From NCBI RefSeq assembly GCF_047344985.1, contig NZ_CP178861.1:2480001-2544000 (forward strand): 64,000 nucleotides of DNA. Reading direction: 5' to 3'. This stretch comes from Bdellovibrio sp047344985 (GTDB lineage: Bacteria > Bdellovibrionota > Bdellovibrionia > Bdellovibrionales > Bdellovibrionaceae). Below the pieces are notes generated by a model. It was given only the letters and a program-made list of their open reading frames with translations. It did no database searches and was not told the DNA's origin. Made by a program: the position numbers and the translations under genes. This document shows, one piece after another, positions 1 to 6,784 of the stretch (positions are counted from its first letter, which is position 1; each line of letters starts with the position of its first letter).

Positions 1-75
1 ATATTCGTAACAAACTCTTGGGCACTGCTTAGTGACAATGTTTCTGTATTCACGGGTTCTTCCTTTGCAGTTTAG
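1..75 (+). CDS. C-terminal tail of an unidentified protein (partial)
   Basis: The first reading frame is open from the left edge to a TAG at 73-75 and encodes 24 residues ending FTGSSFAV; the other two forward frames close within about 30 bases. The composition is that of an ordinary protein end, and an A/T-rich stretch follows. Because the frame runs off the edge it may be the end of an upstream gene, but 24 open codons can arise by chance. No function can be given. Confidence 0.3.
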   Translation: MFVTNSWALLSDNVSVFTGSSFAV

Positions 76-161
76 AACCCTATTTTTTCTAGGCCGCGTG
101 GTTATTCAATTTTCATTGAGGTAATCTGTGAAGTCGCAAAATCCACAGCGACAAAGTCATT

Positions 162-749
162 TTATTTATCTGAACGACTCCAATCGATATTTTGCGGCTC
201 GTTTTTTTGTTCAGGCAGACTGCCGTTAAACAAGGTTCTGGTCCAAAGGACGACTTCGTCCACGGCAGAGTCCAAATGAGTTTCATCGATAACTATAGAT
301 GGAATTTCTAAATCTCTTGTGACATTTTGAGAATCATCAAACGGCCCCTGCAACATGATAAGGCCTTTGCAGTAATTCGTTTCCCTGCAAACTTGAGCCA
401 TATATTCTGCGCCGACGCTGACTCCGACGCCGACGATTTTTTCGCTGTCTACCGCCGCATGTTCAATTAAAAACCGCAAGGCGGCCTTAATATCCTCTAG
501 TCGCTTAGAGGGAGATTCCCATGGCTGAGCAGCACCCTCATCGTCACCGTAAAAACTGTGATCCATCACGAGACACACAAATCCCTGCAGGGAAACTTCG
601 CGTGCTATCAACTCTGCAATTTGGTTGGTTGCGCCTGTCATGGAGCCTTCAAACAAAAGGCCAGGAACGACACCTTGACTGCTTTCTGGTAAAAAAAGAA
701 GTCCTTCAAGCATGCGTCCTTGCGACGTAAAGGTGACGGTGATTTTCAT
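162..749 (-). CDS. Alpha/beta hydrolase (dienelactone-hydrolase-like), short form
   Basis: A 195-residue cytoplasmic protein with no signal peptide. It shows the alpha/beta-hydrolase pattern: a beta strand and turn around FEGSMTG (34-40), a conserved MDHSFYGDD segment (62-70) and the nucleophile elbow GVSVG with Ser111. Family members of this type are usually 250-300 residues. The C-terminal part holding the Asp/His of the triad is short, so the acid and the base (perhaps in IDETHLD) are uncertain. The start is supported by a GGGAGG ribosome-binding site 7 bases upstream. It stands alone, reading left, with a 200-bp upstream region shared with the small ORFs at 957-1156. Substrate unknown; esterase or hydrolase activity is inferred from family only. 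Confidence 0.75.
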   Translation of the reverse strand: MKITVTFTSQGRMLEGLLFLPESSQGVVPGLLFEGSMTGATNQIAELIAREVSLQGFVCLVMDHSFYGDDEGAAQPWESPSKRLEDIKAALRFLIEHAAVDSEKIVGVGVSVGAEYMAQVCRETNYCKGLIMLQGPFDDSQNVTRDLEIPSIVIDETHLDSAVDEVVLWTRTLFNGSLPEQKNEPQNIDWSRSDK

Positions 750-907
750 AACTGAACCTCCCGCCCCTCTATGATAGATTTGCTTTCGATTTAGACGGAG
801 ATATTTCCCAAACCTTTGTGATTTTACAAAGAAATTTCCCCCAAAAAATTTTCAGACGTCGCCTTGACAAATTTCAGGCGCATCCCAGTTTTTTATTAGA
901 AAATATA

Positions 908-925
908 AAAGCGTATAAACGCTTT
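908..925 (+). promoter_or_regulatory. Inverted repeat around a TATAAA box
   Basis: A perfect 6-bp inverted repeat, AAAGCG and CGCTTT, flanks TATAAA, 32 bases ahead of the first tiny ORF at 957. A TTGACA hexamer lies at 864-869, too far away (44 bp) to serve as a normal -35 for this box. The arrangement could be an operator over a -10 element. There is no further support. Confidence 0.3.
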
Positions 926-956
926 CATTTAACGGGGCATTAAATGAGAGGAGCTT

Positions 957-1007
957 ATGGGTTTTTGTAATTCCAGAATGAATATTCCGCCGCCATCTGA
1001 GGCATAA
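957..1007 (+). CDS. Tiny ORF with strong ribosome-binding site (16 aa)
   Basis: ATG to TAA encodes 16 residues, MGFCNSRMNIPPPSEA. A GAGAGGAG ribosome-binding site lies immediately upstream, stronger than at many of the large genes in this window. A second tiny ORF with an equally strong site follows at 1064. It could be a leader peptide, a small protein, or a chance match in a non-coding RNA. No family is recognised. Confidence 0.35.
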   Translation: MGFCNSRMNIPPPSEA

Positions 1008-1063
1008 ATCTTATCTTAAAAATATCACAGTCTACGACAATAACTCGAATGAGGAGGCAACTT

Positions 1064-1156
1064 ATGACACTCACGGGGTGGCGTAATCTGCTCCATAAGT
1101 TCATTGTTGTTATTGGATTTATGGCGCTTATTGCGGTGATAACTGAAACAACATAA
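1064..1156 (+). CDS. Small membrane peptide (30 aa)
   Basis: ATG at 1064 is preceded by GAGGAGG with good spacing. The ORF encodes 30 residues: a short polar N-terminus with W-R-N-L-L-H-K, then a hydrophobic run FIVVIGFMALIAVI and a polar end TETT. A single membrane-spanning segment of about 15 residues fills half the peptide, as in small type I toxins and small membrane regulators. It follows the 16-residue ORF by 56 bases and is followed by two GC-rich hairpins. The coding call rests on the ribosome-binding site plus the amphipathic pattern. Function unknown. Confidence 0.5.
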   Translation: MTLTGWRNLLHKFIVVIGFMALIAVITETT

Positions 1157-1165
1157 CCAACGGTG

Positions 1166-1187
1166 GCCTGCCGGGCTCCCGGCAGGC
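1166..1187 (+). other. GC-rich hairpin 1 downstream of the small membrane ORF
   Basis: Perfect 10-bp stem: GCCTGCCGGG pairs with CCCGGCAGGC across a 2-base loop. It starts 9 bases after the stop at 1156. There is no T-run directly after it, so it is not a classical terminator. A near-copy of its tip follows at 1211-1226. Confidence 0.6.
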
Positions 1188-1210
1188 GCCGAAAACGCAA
1201 CAGTTCCCCT

Positions 1211-1226
1211 TGCCGGGTTCCCGGCA
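1211..1226 (+). other. GC-rich hairpin 2, near-copy of hairpin 1
   Basis: TGCCGGG pairs with CCCGGCA across TT. The apex repeats that of the hairpin at 1166-1187 with a C-to-T change in the loop. The sequence continues CCCCCTTTT, so this second hairpin may act as a weak terminator for transcripts carrying the two tiny ORFs. It may alternatively be part of a structured RNA. Confidence 0.5.
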
Positions 1227-1329
1227 GCCCCCTTTTCAAATGCTCTATATTGCAGCTGCGATCCTAAAAAGTTGGTATCACCATTGCTTTTAGAGGAAGG
1301 CATTAACAATCCTTTGAAAGGGAATACAA

Positions 1330-1941
1330 ATGAAATCACTTACTAAAAAAATCGTTCAAACTTTAGCTTTCGCACTTCTTGCTTTACCAGCGATGGGTCA
1401 CGCTTCAATGCGCATCGATAACAACACTCAGCATATTGTCAAATTTGCGATCTACCAGGGGGATGTGATCATCTCTAAATGTTTCGGTATGCTGCCGGAT
1501 CAATTCTTTATTACTCAAGACGATCCAATGTTAACCGTGTCGGCAACCACTATTATCCGCGGTAACACGTATGTATCACAAAGCGTCGGCATCGAGACCG
1601 ACAGATCTGCCGATTACGATGCGGTTATCCACGCAGGGACAAGACAACAGCAGTTCACTCTCGAGCAACGTGATGGCTCTACTGTGGGCGCTCTAAATAT
1701 AAGCAATACTTTATCCGAAGAAACACAGTTCACATTTCAATCTAATGGTCAGACGGTACAAAGCATTGTTGTCCCCGCCAACTCACAAAAAACACTTTCA
1801 TTAGCAAGACAGTATAAAATTGTTGTAGTGGTCGACGGTGTGACTTTGGATCCCGTGGTTACTACAAATCCGAATGCGAACTTCAGAGTGATTTCAACCG
1901 TTGACCGCGATGGCAATGAAGGTTTCGAAGTGCAGTACTAA
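1330..1941 (+). CDS. Exported protein of unknown function
   Basis: A 203-residue protein with a clear Sec signal peptide: KK near the start, hydrophobic TLAFALLALPAM, cleavage likely after GHA (about residue 25). The mature part is rich in Thr, Val and Gln and predicted to be mostly beta strand, with a single Cys (about residue 51). There is no family I recognise. It ends 4 bases from the stop of the convergent solute-binding protein gene. It could be a periplasmic or cell-surface beta protein. The start is unambiguous because the signal peptide begins at the first ATG. Confidence 0.75.
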   Translation: MKSLTKKIVQTLAFALLALPAMGHASMRIDNNTQHIVKFAIYQGDVIISKCFGMLPDQFFITQDDPMLTVSATTIIRGNTYVSQSVGIETDRSADYDAVIHAGTRQQQFTLEQRDGSTVGALNISNTLSEETQFTFQSNGQTVQSIVVPANSQKTLSLARQYKIVVVVDGVTLDPVVTTNPNANFRVISTVDRDGNEGFEVQY

Positions 1942-1945
1942 AAGG

Positions 1946-2740
1946 TTACTTACTTTCTTTACTGTCCACGTTTTGAAGATGTTCTAAATAAAAATCAATA
2001 TGGCGGTTCGCCTCTTCGACAGAACTAATTTTATTGAAGACCTTTAAAAGAGCCTCGTTATCCGGGCTCTTTTTTAGTGCTAATCCGTATTCTGTCATAG
2101 TGATGAACTTGGGATTGATCTGCAGAGTTCCTTGAAAAGATTGCAACTTCGGTTCAACCAACATCTGGTACTTGAAAACAGTTGCATCCATCGTGATGAA
2201 ATCGACCCGTTTATTGGCGAGCTTCAATAAATTATTCAGGTCACTCGATGCATTCTCGACATTGAGTTTATGTTTCTCAGCTAATTCTTTAATTCCAGGG
2301 CGAAGCTCCACTCCTATCACATTACCCATAGTGAGCTTGCTCAAATCTTCGATCTTATGCCAGACAATGGGATTCTGTTTTCTTTCAACGACGACCCAAT
2401 TGGCCCGATATATGGGTTTGGAATAAAGAAAATCCGGCATGTCCTTCGCCGCATATGGAAATAAACCATTCACGCTCTCGTCTGTACGCGCGATCGTTTT
2501 GGCTCGCTCCCACGGAGCAAAGCGAACCTCAAGCGCGTAACCGGCCTTTTTTAGGAGTTCACGAAGAGCGTAAATACCAGCTCCTTGCTCTTTCATGCTC
2601 TCAGACAGAAACGGAGGAGATTCCGTGGACATCAATACTAATTTTTTGGACTTTGTTTTGGCGGTCAGCGAGAGCGGGAGAGATAGAACTCCGAATAGAA
2701 CAAAGCTGCTTAGAATTCTTCTTAAAAGCAAAATGTGCAT
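1946..2740 (-). CDS. Periplasmic solute-binding protein, SBP_bac_3-like
   Basis: A 264-residue protein with a signal peptide (hydrophobic residues 9-27) and the layout of family 3 extracellular solute-binding proteins: N-terminal strand KLVLMSTESPPF, then GIYALRELLKKAGY, the typical APWERA segment and a C-terminal lobe with VDFITMD. No permease or ATPase gene lies nearby. It may therefore belong to the many stand-alone members that bind small amino-acid-like ligands, or to a scattered ABC importer. The ligand cannot be told. It converges on the exported protein gene at 1330. Confidence 0.8.
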   Translation of the reverse strand: MHILLLRRILSSFVLFGVLSLPLSLTAKTKSKKLVLMSTESPPFLSESMKEQGAGIYALRELLKKAGYALEVRFAPWERAKTIARTDESVNGLFPYAAKDMPDFLYSKPIYRANWVVVERKQNPIVWHKIEDLSKLTMGNVIGVELRPGIKELAEKHKLNVENASSDLNNLLKLANKRVDFITMDATVFKYQMLVEPKLQSFQGTLQINPKFITMTEYGLALKKSPDNEALLKVFNKISSVEEANRHIDFYLEHLQNVDSKESK

Positions 2741-2836
2741 TCTGTCATTACGTTAACCGCAATTGAAAAATATTGGTATAGGTTTCGACTTGCATTCGTA
2801 TTAAACAGAACGATTTCTGGGCTTATACAAAATTGG

Positions 2837-3208
2837 CTATTTCCTACCAGTGGGCTGCTCCACACCAAACGGACACGTTGACTGCAGAATTTCGCGAACA
2901 TTTTTTTGAAACCTTTTTATTAAGGCAATTCGTTCGTCCAATGCATCAAGTTTTTTGTTCAGCTCAGAACGGATCTTATCTTTTGTCAAAGCTCCCTGCT
3001 GGAGAGCCCTTGCTAGAGATTGAATTTCTTTAAGGGTGAATCCTAAATCTTTCGCCTGTAATACCAAAAGAAGAAGTTCTTCTGATTCAGGAGGGAAATC
3101 CCGGTAATTAGAGTCGCCTCTTTTGGCCCGAATGATTCCCAGTGTTTCATAATAGCGCACTTTAGAGACGGACAATCCCACTTTTTTTGCTAATTCGCCA
3201 ATTTTCAT
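2837..3208 (-). CDS. MerR-family transcriptional regulator
   Basis: A 123-residue protein with the MerR winged helix at the N-terminus (MKIGELAKKVGLS, then VRYYE), a following R-R-NYRDF wing region and a long dimerisation helix (about 75-112). The only Cys is near the C-terminus (STCPFG), so the paired-Cys metal site of ZntR, CueR or MerR types is missing. The ligand may be organic or redox. It is divergent from the membrane protein at 3257, and the intergenic region holds a dyad placed as MerR operators are. AGAGGA precedes the ATG. Confidence 0.88.
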   Translation of the reverse strand: MKIGELAKKVGLSVSKVRYYETLGIIRAKRGDSNYRDFPPESEELLLLVLQAKDLGFTLKEIQSLARALQQGALTKDKIRSELNKKLDALDERIALIKRFQKNVREILQSTCPFGVEQPTGRK

Positions 3209-3218
3209 AATTTTCCTC

Positions 3219-3250
3219 TTGAGTCTAAAGTATACATTAAGGTTTAGAGT
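3219..3250 (+). promoter_or_regulatory. Candidate MerR-type promoter with 20-bp spacer and central dyad
   Basis: TTGAGT (3219-3224) and TAGAGT (3245-3250) are separated by 20 bp. The dyad TCTAAA (3224-3229) / TTTAGA (3243-3248) is centred within the spacer. An overlong spacer with a central dyad is the hallmark of promoters remodelled by MerR proteins. The -10 is only 6 bp before the ATG at 3257, implying a nearly leaderless transcript. The hexamers are imperfect, so this is a reasoned candidate. Confidence 0.5.
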
Positions 3251-3256
3251 AAAAGT

Positions 3257-3643
3257 ATGAAATCAAAAAGATATAAAAAAATAGTACAAGCCAGCGCACT
3301 CTATGACTTAATCGTGTCAGCCCCATTTGCAACTCCCTGGACGTTCAAATGGCTGCATCATGGATTAGGATATTTAGTCACGCTTCCAGAGTATCAACCT
3401 ATGCATATGTTGTTTGCTAACCTAATGGGAAGTGTCGTCGTCGTTTGGTCGACGTTGCGTCTTCGTCAATATAACGAAATTTTTGGTTTATATGATGGAA
3501 TTGCCCGCATCTTATTTTTTACGTGGCAAATGTATTATTTTATAGGATTTCAAGCTCCTTGGATCGTCGGAGTTTTTGCGATATTTGAAGTTACTTTTGG
3601 AGTTTTGCAGTTGGGCTTTAGAAAAAATCTTCAACGAACTTAA
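3257..3643 (+). CDS. Small integral membrane protein, probable MerR target
   Basis: A 128-residue protein with a basic N-terminus and about four hydrophobic segments (roughly 13-30, 47-65, 78-95 and 100-117), rich in Trp, Phe and Tyr. No signal peptide or known domain is recognised. It may be a DoxX-like or other four-helix membrane protein, but I cannot confirm a family. It is divergent from the MerR regulator with only 48 bp between them, which makes it the likely regulated gene. A hairpin at 3658-3680 follows the stop. Confidence 0.7.
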   Translation: MKSKRYKKIVQASALYDLIVSAPFATPWTFKWLHHGLGYLVTLPEYQPMHMLFANLMGSVVVVWSTLRLRQYNEIFGLYDGIARILFFTWQMYYFIGFQAPWIVGVFAIFEVTFGVLQLGFRKNLQRT

Positions 3644-3657
3644 ACAGATCAAAAAAA

Positions 3658-3680
3658 CCATGTCTCATTCTGAGACATGG
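3658..3680 (+). terminator. Hairpin between the membrane protein and the BPL-N gene
   Basis: Perfect 10-bp stem CCATGTCTCA / TGAGACATGG with a TTC loop, preceded by seven A residues. Read on the minus strand it has a T-run and would terminate. On the plus strand it closes the 3257 gene less ideally, with T-rich sequence only 13 bases on. The right stem contains an ATG at 3677 that would open the next reading frame, which argues against using that start. Confidence 0.6.
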
Positions 3681-3706
3681 TACTAACCGTGCATTTTATT
3701 TTTTCG

Positions 3707-4456
3707 ATGACTAAAAATAAACCAATGCACTTATACAAGCTTTTGCTGTCGATATTTTTTTCCATTGTCACTTTTAATTGTTATGCTCGCGCCAACGAGA
3801 GCCATCCACTGGCATTAATGTACAACGGTCCCGGTGTTTGCGAGGGCTGCGCAGAATCTTTAGCAGTGCTTGTCAGTAAAGCTGGCTACCATGTTCGCTA
3901 TGTAAGGCCTGACGACTTAACCGAAGAAAATTTTAATCAGGCCGCTTTATTTGTTCATCCCGGCGGATCAGATCGCATGGAAGATACACTTGAAGCAATG
4001 TCACCAAAATCCATTCAAAGAATTCGTAAATTTGTTTTTAACGGCGGTCGCTACTTAGGCGTTTGCGCCGGAGGTTACCTAGCCGGAACATGGACTGACG
4101 ACAGTCATCAAACAAACTCTTTCGGCCTTATTCCTGGAAATGTCAGCGAAGAAGATGAAAACAGTGACCCACAGCTAAAATCAGTTGTCTGGAAAAATAG
4201 ATTAGTACACGTGTATTACCAAGCTGGTCCTTATTTTAATATTGATAAAATTCCTGATGCTGATGTTTGGGCCTATTATAAAAAATCACATCACGTAGCC
4301 GCTTTCATGGCTTCCTTCGGAAAAGGTCACATAGGATTGATCGGTCCACACCCCGAAGCGGATCAGGAATGGTTAGATGATGACGACCTCAAATCACCGG
4401 ATGGAGTGCATCTGGGGTTAGGAATTCAATTTATTCGTGCTTTACAAAATAGATAA
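3707..4456 (+). CDS. Exported BPL-N / class I glutamine-amidotransferase-like protein
   Basis: About 249 residues. The frame opens at 3677 inside a terminator stem, so 3707 (or the next ATG, 3725) is a better start; both place a signal sequence (YKLLLSIFFSIVTF) at the N-terminus. The mature part matches the biotin-protein-ligase N-terminal (BPL-N) family of the GATase1 superfamily: LFVHPGGSD, the nucleophile elbow GVCAGGYLAG with its Cys, and a late HPE within GPHPEAD giving the His/Glu pair. The family occurs in exported bacterial proteins of unknown substrate. It stands alone. Confidence 0.75.
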   Translation: MTKNKPMHLYKLLLSIFFSIVTFNCYARANESHPLALMYNGPGVCEGCAESLAVLVSKAGYHVRYVRPDDLTEENFNQAALFVHPGGSDRMEDTLEAMSPKSIQRIRKFVFNGGRYLGVCAGGYLAGTWTDDSHQTNSFGLIPGNVSEEDENSDPQLKSVVWKNRLVHVYYQAGPYFNIDKIPDADVWAYYKKSHHVAAFMASFGKGHIGLIGPHPEADQEWLDDDDLKSPDGVHLGLGIQFIRALQNR

Positions 4457-4467
4457 TTACTTAAGTC

Positions 4468-4845
4468 TTAATTCGGATCCAGCAAACTCAAATTAATCAT
4501 AAAGTTGCGCGCAATACGCATGGCGCGCTCTTTGGCTTCACTGGCTTTTAGACCGATGAAATGTTCATCTACAGTTTCTGTGAACAAACGAAGCCAACGT
4601 TCGAAGTGACCGAATTGCAAATTGAGTTTCATGTGTGGAGGAAAGGGGCGACCGCGATAAGTGTCGTCACCTAATAATAAATCCGACCAGAAATTATATA
4701 ATTTTGGAAGATGCTCATCCCAATCCACTTTCGCAACGTCGTTGAAAATCGGACCGATCAAAGTATCTTTGCGAACTTTGGTGTAAAAGCTATCCACGAG
4801 TAACTGAATGTCTTCTCTAGTTTCAATCGGTTTCCGTTTTTCCAT
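4468..4845 (-). CDS. Group III truncated haemoglobin
   Basis: A 125-residue haem protein of the truncated globin superfamily. It lacks the Gly-Gly motifs of groups I and II and has the group III pattern: LVDSFYTKV, the FW near residues 52-53, PFPPHM with His71 as the likely proximal haem ligand, and the HFERWLRLF helix. Relatives such as Campylobacter Ctb handle oxygen or nitric oxide in the cytoplasm. It lies downstream of oxyR on the same strand with 52 bp between, so it may be co-transcribed and fit a redox-stress role. Confidence 0.88.
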   Translation of the reverse strand: MEKRKPIETREDIQLLVDSFYTKVRKDTLIGPIFNDVAKVDWDEHLPKLYNFWSDLLLGDDTYRGRPFPPHMKLNLQFGHFERWLRLFTETVDEHFIGLKASEAKERAMRIARNFMINLSLLDPN

Positions 4846-4897
4846 TTTAAAAATCCTTATTTATCGCGCCGCAATTCAAAAAGGTACGGCGTACCTC

Positions 4898-5860
4898 TTA
4901 AGCGATCGGCAGTACATCCAAATCTTTTGGGCGAATCTTGCGCAGTTCCTCGGGGATTGATTTTAGAATCGCTTCTCCTAGGCTTTCGATCAACTCGCTT
5001 TTGTAGTGTTCGCGGCGATAGACCAAACCGATTTCCCGTGCGGGAATCGGGCGCTCAAATTGCACGACCTGACTATGCTCCCCGATTTGTTCCGTGGCAA
5101 GATGTGGAAGCAAAGTGTACCCCCCGTAGAGATCTACGAGATTCTTGAGTGTTTCTAAGCTTCCGCTTTCAAATTTGTATTTACGATGAACGCCGCTTTT
5201 ATTTTTCTTAATTGAACAAAGGTCCAAGACTTGATTTCTCAAGCAGTGACCTTCTTCTAAGAGCCACACGTCTTCCATACGAAGACTTTGATATTTCACC
5301 TTTTTAGATTGTGCATATTCATGATTTTTTTCGCACAAGACATAGAAAGGTTCGTAATAAAGAGGAAATTCAAACATCTTCGCGACTTGCGTTGGAGTCG
5401 CCAAAATCCCGACATCGATTTCATCGTCATCCAGAGCTTTTAAAATTTGATCTGTTTGCAACTCTTTGATGTTGAGTTCTACTTCAGGAAAAAGCTCTTC
5501 ACACATCGGAAGAAGACGCGGCAACAAATACGGCGCCACTGTCGGGATCACTCCGACAACGAGCGAGCCTTGTTTCGCGCCTTTTTTCTCTTGCTGGATC
5601 AGATTCTCAATTTTTCTGGCCTCAAAAAGGACCGTCTGCATTTGAGATATCAACTTTTTTCCCATGTGTGTCAGAAGGATCGGTTTTTTAGAGCGGTCAA
5701 AAATCACCACACCTAAGTCCTCTTCCAACTTCTGAATTTGCATGCTTAAAGTCGGTTGCGTCACAAAACAGGCCTCTGCCGCCTTCGCAAAATGCCCATA
5801 TTTATGGACAGCCATGACATATTCGAGCTGCGTCAAAGAAAAGTTCACTTTTGGGACCAT
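4898..5860 (-). CDS. oxyR: LysR-family peroxide sensor OxyR
   Basis: A 320-residue LysR-type regulator: N-terminal winged helix-turn-helix (about 8-66, with LTQLEYVMAV and AEACFVTQPTLSMQI) and a periplasmic-binding-like effector domain. The redox pair is visible as Cys206 and Cys215 in GHCLRNQVLDLC, with the same 9-residue spacing as E. coli Cys199/Cys208. In OxyR, peroxide oxidises this pair to a disulfide and turns on ahpCF-type genes. It is divergent from ahpC, and the shared intergenic region carries an ATAG-N7-CTAT operator. An AGGAG site precedes the ATG. Confidence 0.93.
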   Translation of the reverse strand: MVPKVNFSLTQLEYVMAVHKYGHFAKAAEACFVTQPTLSMQIQKLEEDLGVVIFDRSKKPILLTHMGKKLISQMQTVLFEARKIENLIQQEKKGAKQGSLVVGVIPTVAPYLLPRLLPMCEELFPEVELNIKELQTDQILKALDDDEIDVGILATPTQVAKMFEFPLYYEPFYVLCEKNHEYAQSKKVKYQSLRMEDVWLLEEGHCLRNQVLDLCSIKKNKSGVHRKYKFESGSLETLKNLVDLYGGYTLLPHLATEQIGEHSQVVQFERPIPAREIGLVYRREHYKSELIESLGEAILKSIPEELRKIRPKDLDVLPIA

Positions 5861-5892
5861 AAAATGCTCCTGTCTTAAGCAATTTTATCTTA

Positions 5893-5907
5893 ATAGACAA
5901 AATCTAT
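5893..5907 (+). promoter_or_regulatory. OxyR-type operator half (ATAG-N7-CTAT)
   Basis: ATAG, seven bases, CTAT: a perfect match to one dimer half of the tetrameric OxyR consensus. The second half expected 7 bp to the right is degenerate (TATT and GATT). It overlaps the proposed ahpC -35 (TAGACA, 5894-5899), the position for activation by contact with RNA polymerase. It also lies 33 bp ahead of oxyR, suited to autoregulation. Confidence 0.65.
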
Positions 5908-5924
5908 CAATCCATATTTATAAT
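5894..5924 (+). promoter_or_regulatory. Candidate ahpC promoter
   Basis: TAGACA (5894-5899) and a perfect TATAAT (5919-5924) with a 19-bp spacer. A weak -35 and long spacer fit a promoter that needs an activator, here OxyR at 5893-5907. The implied start near 5931 leaves a leader of about 130 nt with two hairpins. Confidence 0.5.
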
Positions 5925-5973
5925 CGATTTCATTAAAAAAGGTTGATCCCCTACTATGAAAGACGAAAGATGT

Positions 5974-6013
5974 CCTCTGGTAACGAAGGCTACTAGAGGC
6001 CCTCACTTTTTTT
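5974..6013 (+). promoter_or_regulatory. Leader hairpin followed by a T-run upstream of ahpC
   Basis: CCTCTGGTA (5974-5982) pairs with TACTAGAGG (5991-5999), 9 bp with one G-T pair. CCCTCAC and seven T residues (6007-6013) follow. A second hairpin, ACTCCG/CGGAGT, lies at 6021-6039, followed by an AAGGAG ribosome-binding site. The first could act as an attenuator, but the 7-base gap before the T-run is long. Function is inference. Confidence 0.35.
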
Positions 6014-6060
6014 AACCACGACTCCGGCGAAATCGGAGTGCAACCATCTAAGGAGAAAAC

Positions 6061-6627
6061 ATGCAAACTCTTATCAACACGAAAGTGCCTGACTTTAAAG
6101 TTCAAGCTTTCCACCACGGTGATTTCAAAACTGTGACTCAAAACGATCTTAAAGGTAAATGGGCGATCTTCTTCTTCTACCCAGCTGACTTCACATTCGT
6201 TTGCCCAACTGAATTGGGTGACATGGCTGACAAATATGCTGATTTCCAAAAATTGGGCGTAGAAGTTTACGGTGTTTCTACAGACACTCACTTCACTCAC
6301 AAAGCATGGCATGACGCTTCTGAGACAATCAAAAAGATCAAGTATCCAATGCTTGCAGACCCTACATTCCAATTGACTCGCGCATTCGGCGTGCACATTG
6401 AAGAAGAAGGTCTTGCTTACCGCGGTACTTTCTTGGTGAACCCAGAAGGTAAAATCGTATTGGCTGAAGTTCAAGACAACGGTATCGGCCGTAACGCTGA
6501 TGAGTTGTACCGCAAAACTCAAGCAGCTCAATACATCGCTGCAAACCCAGGCGAAGTTTGCCCTGCTAAATGGACTCCAGGCAAAGCAACTTTGAAACCT
6601 GGTTTGGACCTTGTTGGTAAAATCTAA
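6061..6627 (+). CDS. ahpC: Alkyl hydroperoxide reductase peroxidase subunit AhpC
   Basis: A 188-residue typical 2-Cys peroxiredoxin. The peroxidatic Cys48 sits in DFTFVCPTE and the resolving Cys167 in GEVCPAKW. The length and the C-terminal KPGLDLVGKI tail match the AhpC/Prx1 class. It reduces hydrogen peroxide and organic hydroperoxides in the cytoplasm and is recycled by AhpF, encoded next. Codon use is strongly biased, as in highly expressed genes, which also explains a long open frame on the opposite strand. AAGGAG lies 8 bases before the start. OxyR control is expected from the divergent oxyR and the operator. Confidence 0.97.
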   Translation: MQTLINTKVPDFKVQAFHHGDFKTVTQNDLKGKWAIFFFYPADFTFVCPTELGDMADKYADFQKLGVEVYGVSTDTHFTHKAWHDASETIKKIKYPMLADPTFQLTRAFGVHIEEEGLAYRGTFLVNPEGKIVLAEVQDNGIGRNADELYRKTQAAQYIAANPGEVCPAKWTPGKATLKPGLDLVGKI

Positions 6628-6650
6628 TCCACGGGCCGATATTTGAGGCT

Positions 6651-6765
6651 GGTCAAAAAGATCCAGCCGCAAGGCGGAGGGTCTTATCCGCAACGCAGGC
6701 GTACTCCATGTACGTCGGAGTGAAGGATAAGGCCCGACAACGCAGTCGGATGGGTCTTTTTCACC
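6651..6765 (+). repeat. Multi-branched palindromic element between ahpC and ahpF
   Basis: A 115-bp imperfect palindrome fills the ahpC-ahpF gap. Outer arms 6651-6669 and 6747-6765 match at 16 of 19 positions. Middle arms 6679-6689 and 6725-6735 pair over 11 bp with one wobble. Inner ACTCC/GGAGT closes the tip, and side hairpins CCGC/GCGG and CCGAC/GTCGG branch from each flank. The inner segment repeats CAACGCAG on both sides. It resembles the small intergenic multi-hairpin repeats of proteobacteria and could set the AhpC:AhpF ratio by stabilising the 3' end of ahpC mRNA. No second copy was seen in this window. Confidence 0.65.
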
Positions 6766-6784
6766 TGCCGAACAGGAGGCTGTT

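Noticed and set aside
750..1329. c-di-GMP (GEMM) riboswitch
   Set aside because: PilZ proteins in the window prompted the check, but the conserved GEMM motifs were not found here or in other gaps.
955..1339. Minus-strand ORFs of 94 and 104 codons
   Set aside because: They lie opposite the tiny ORFs and the twin hairpins, have skewed compositions (Arg- and Ser-rich), no ribosome-binding site and no family.
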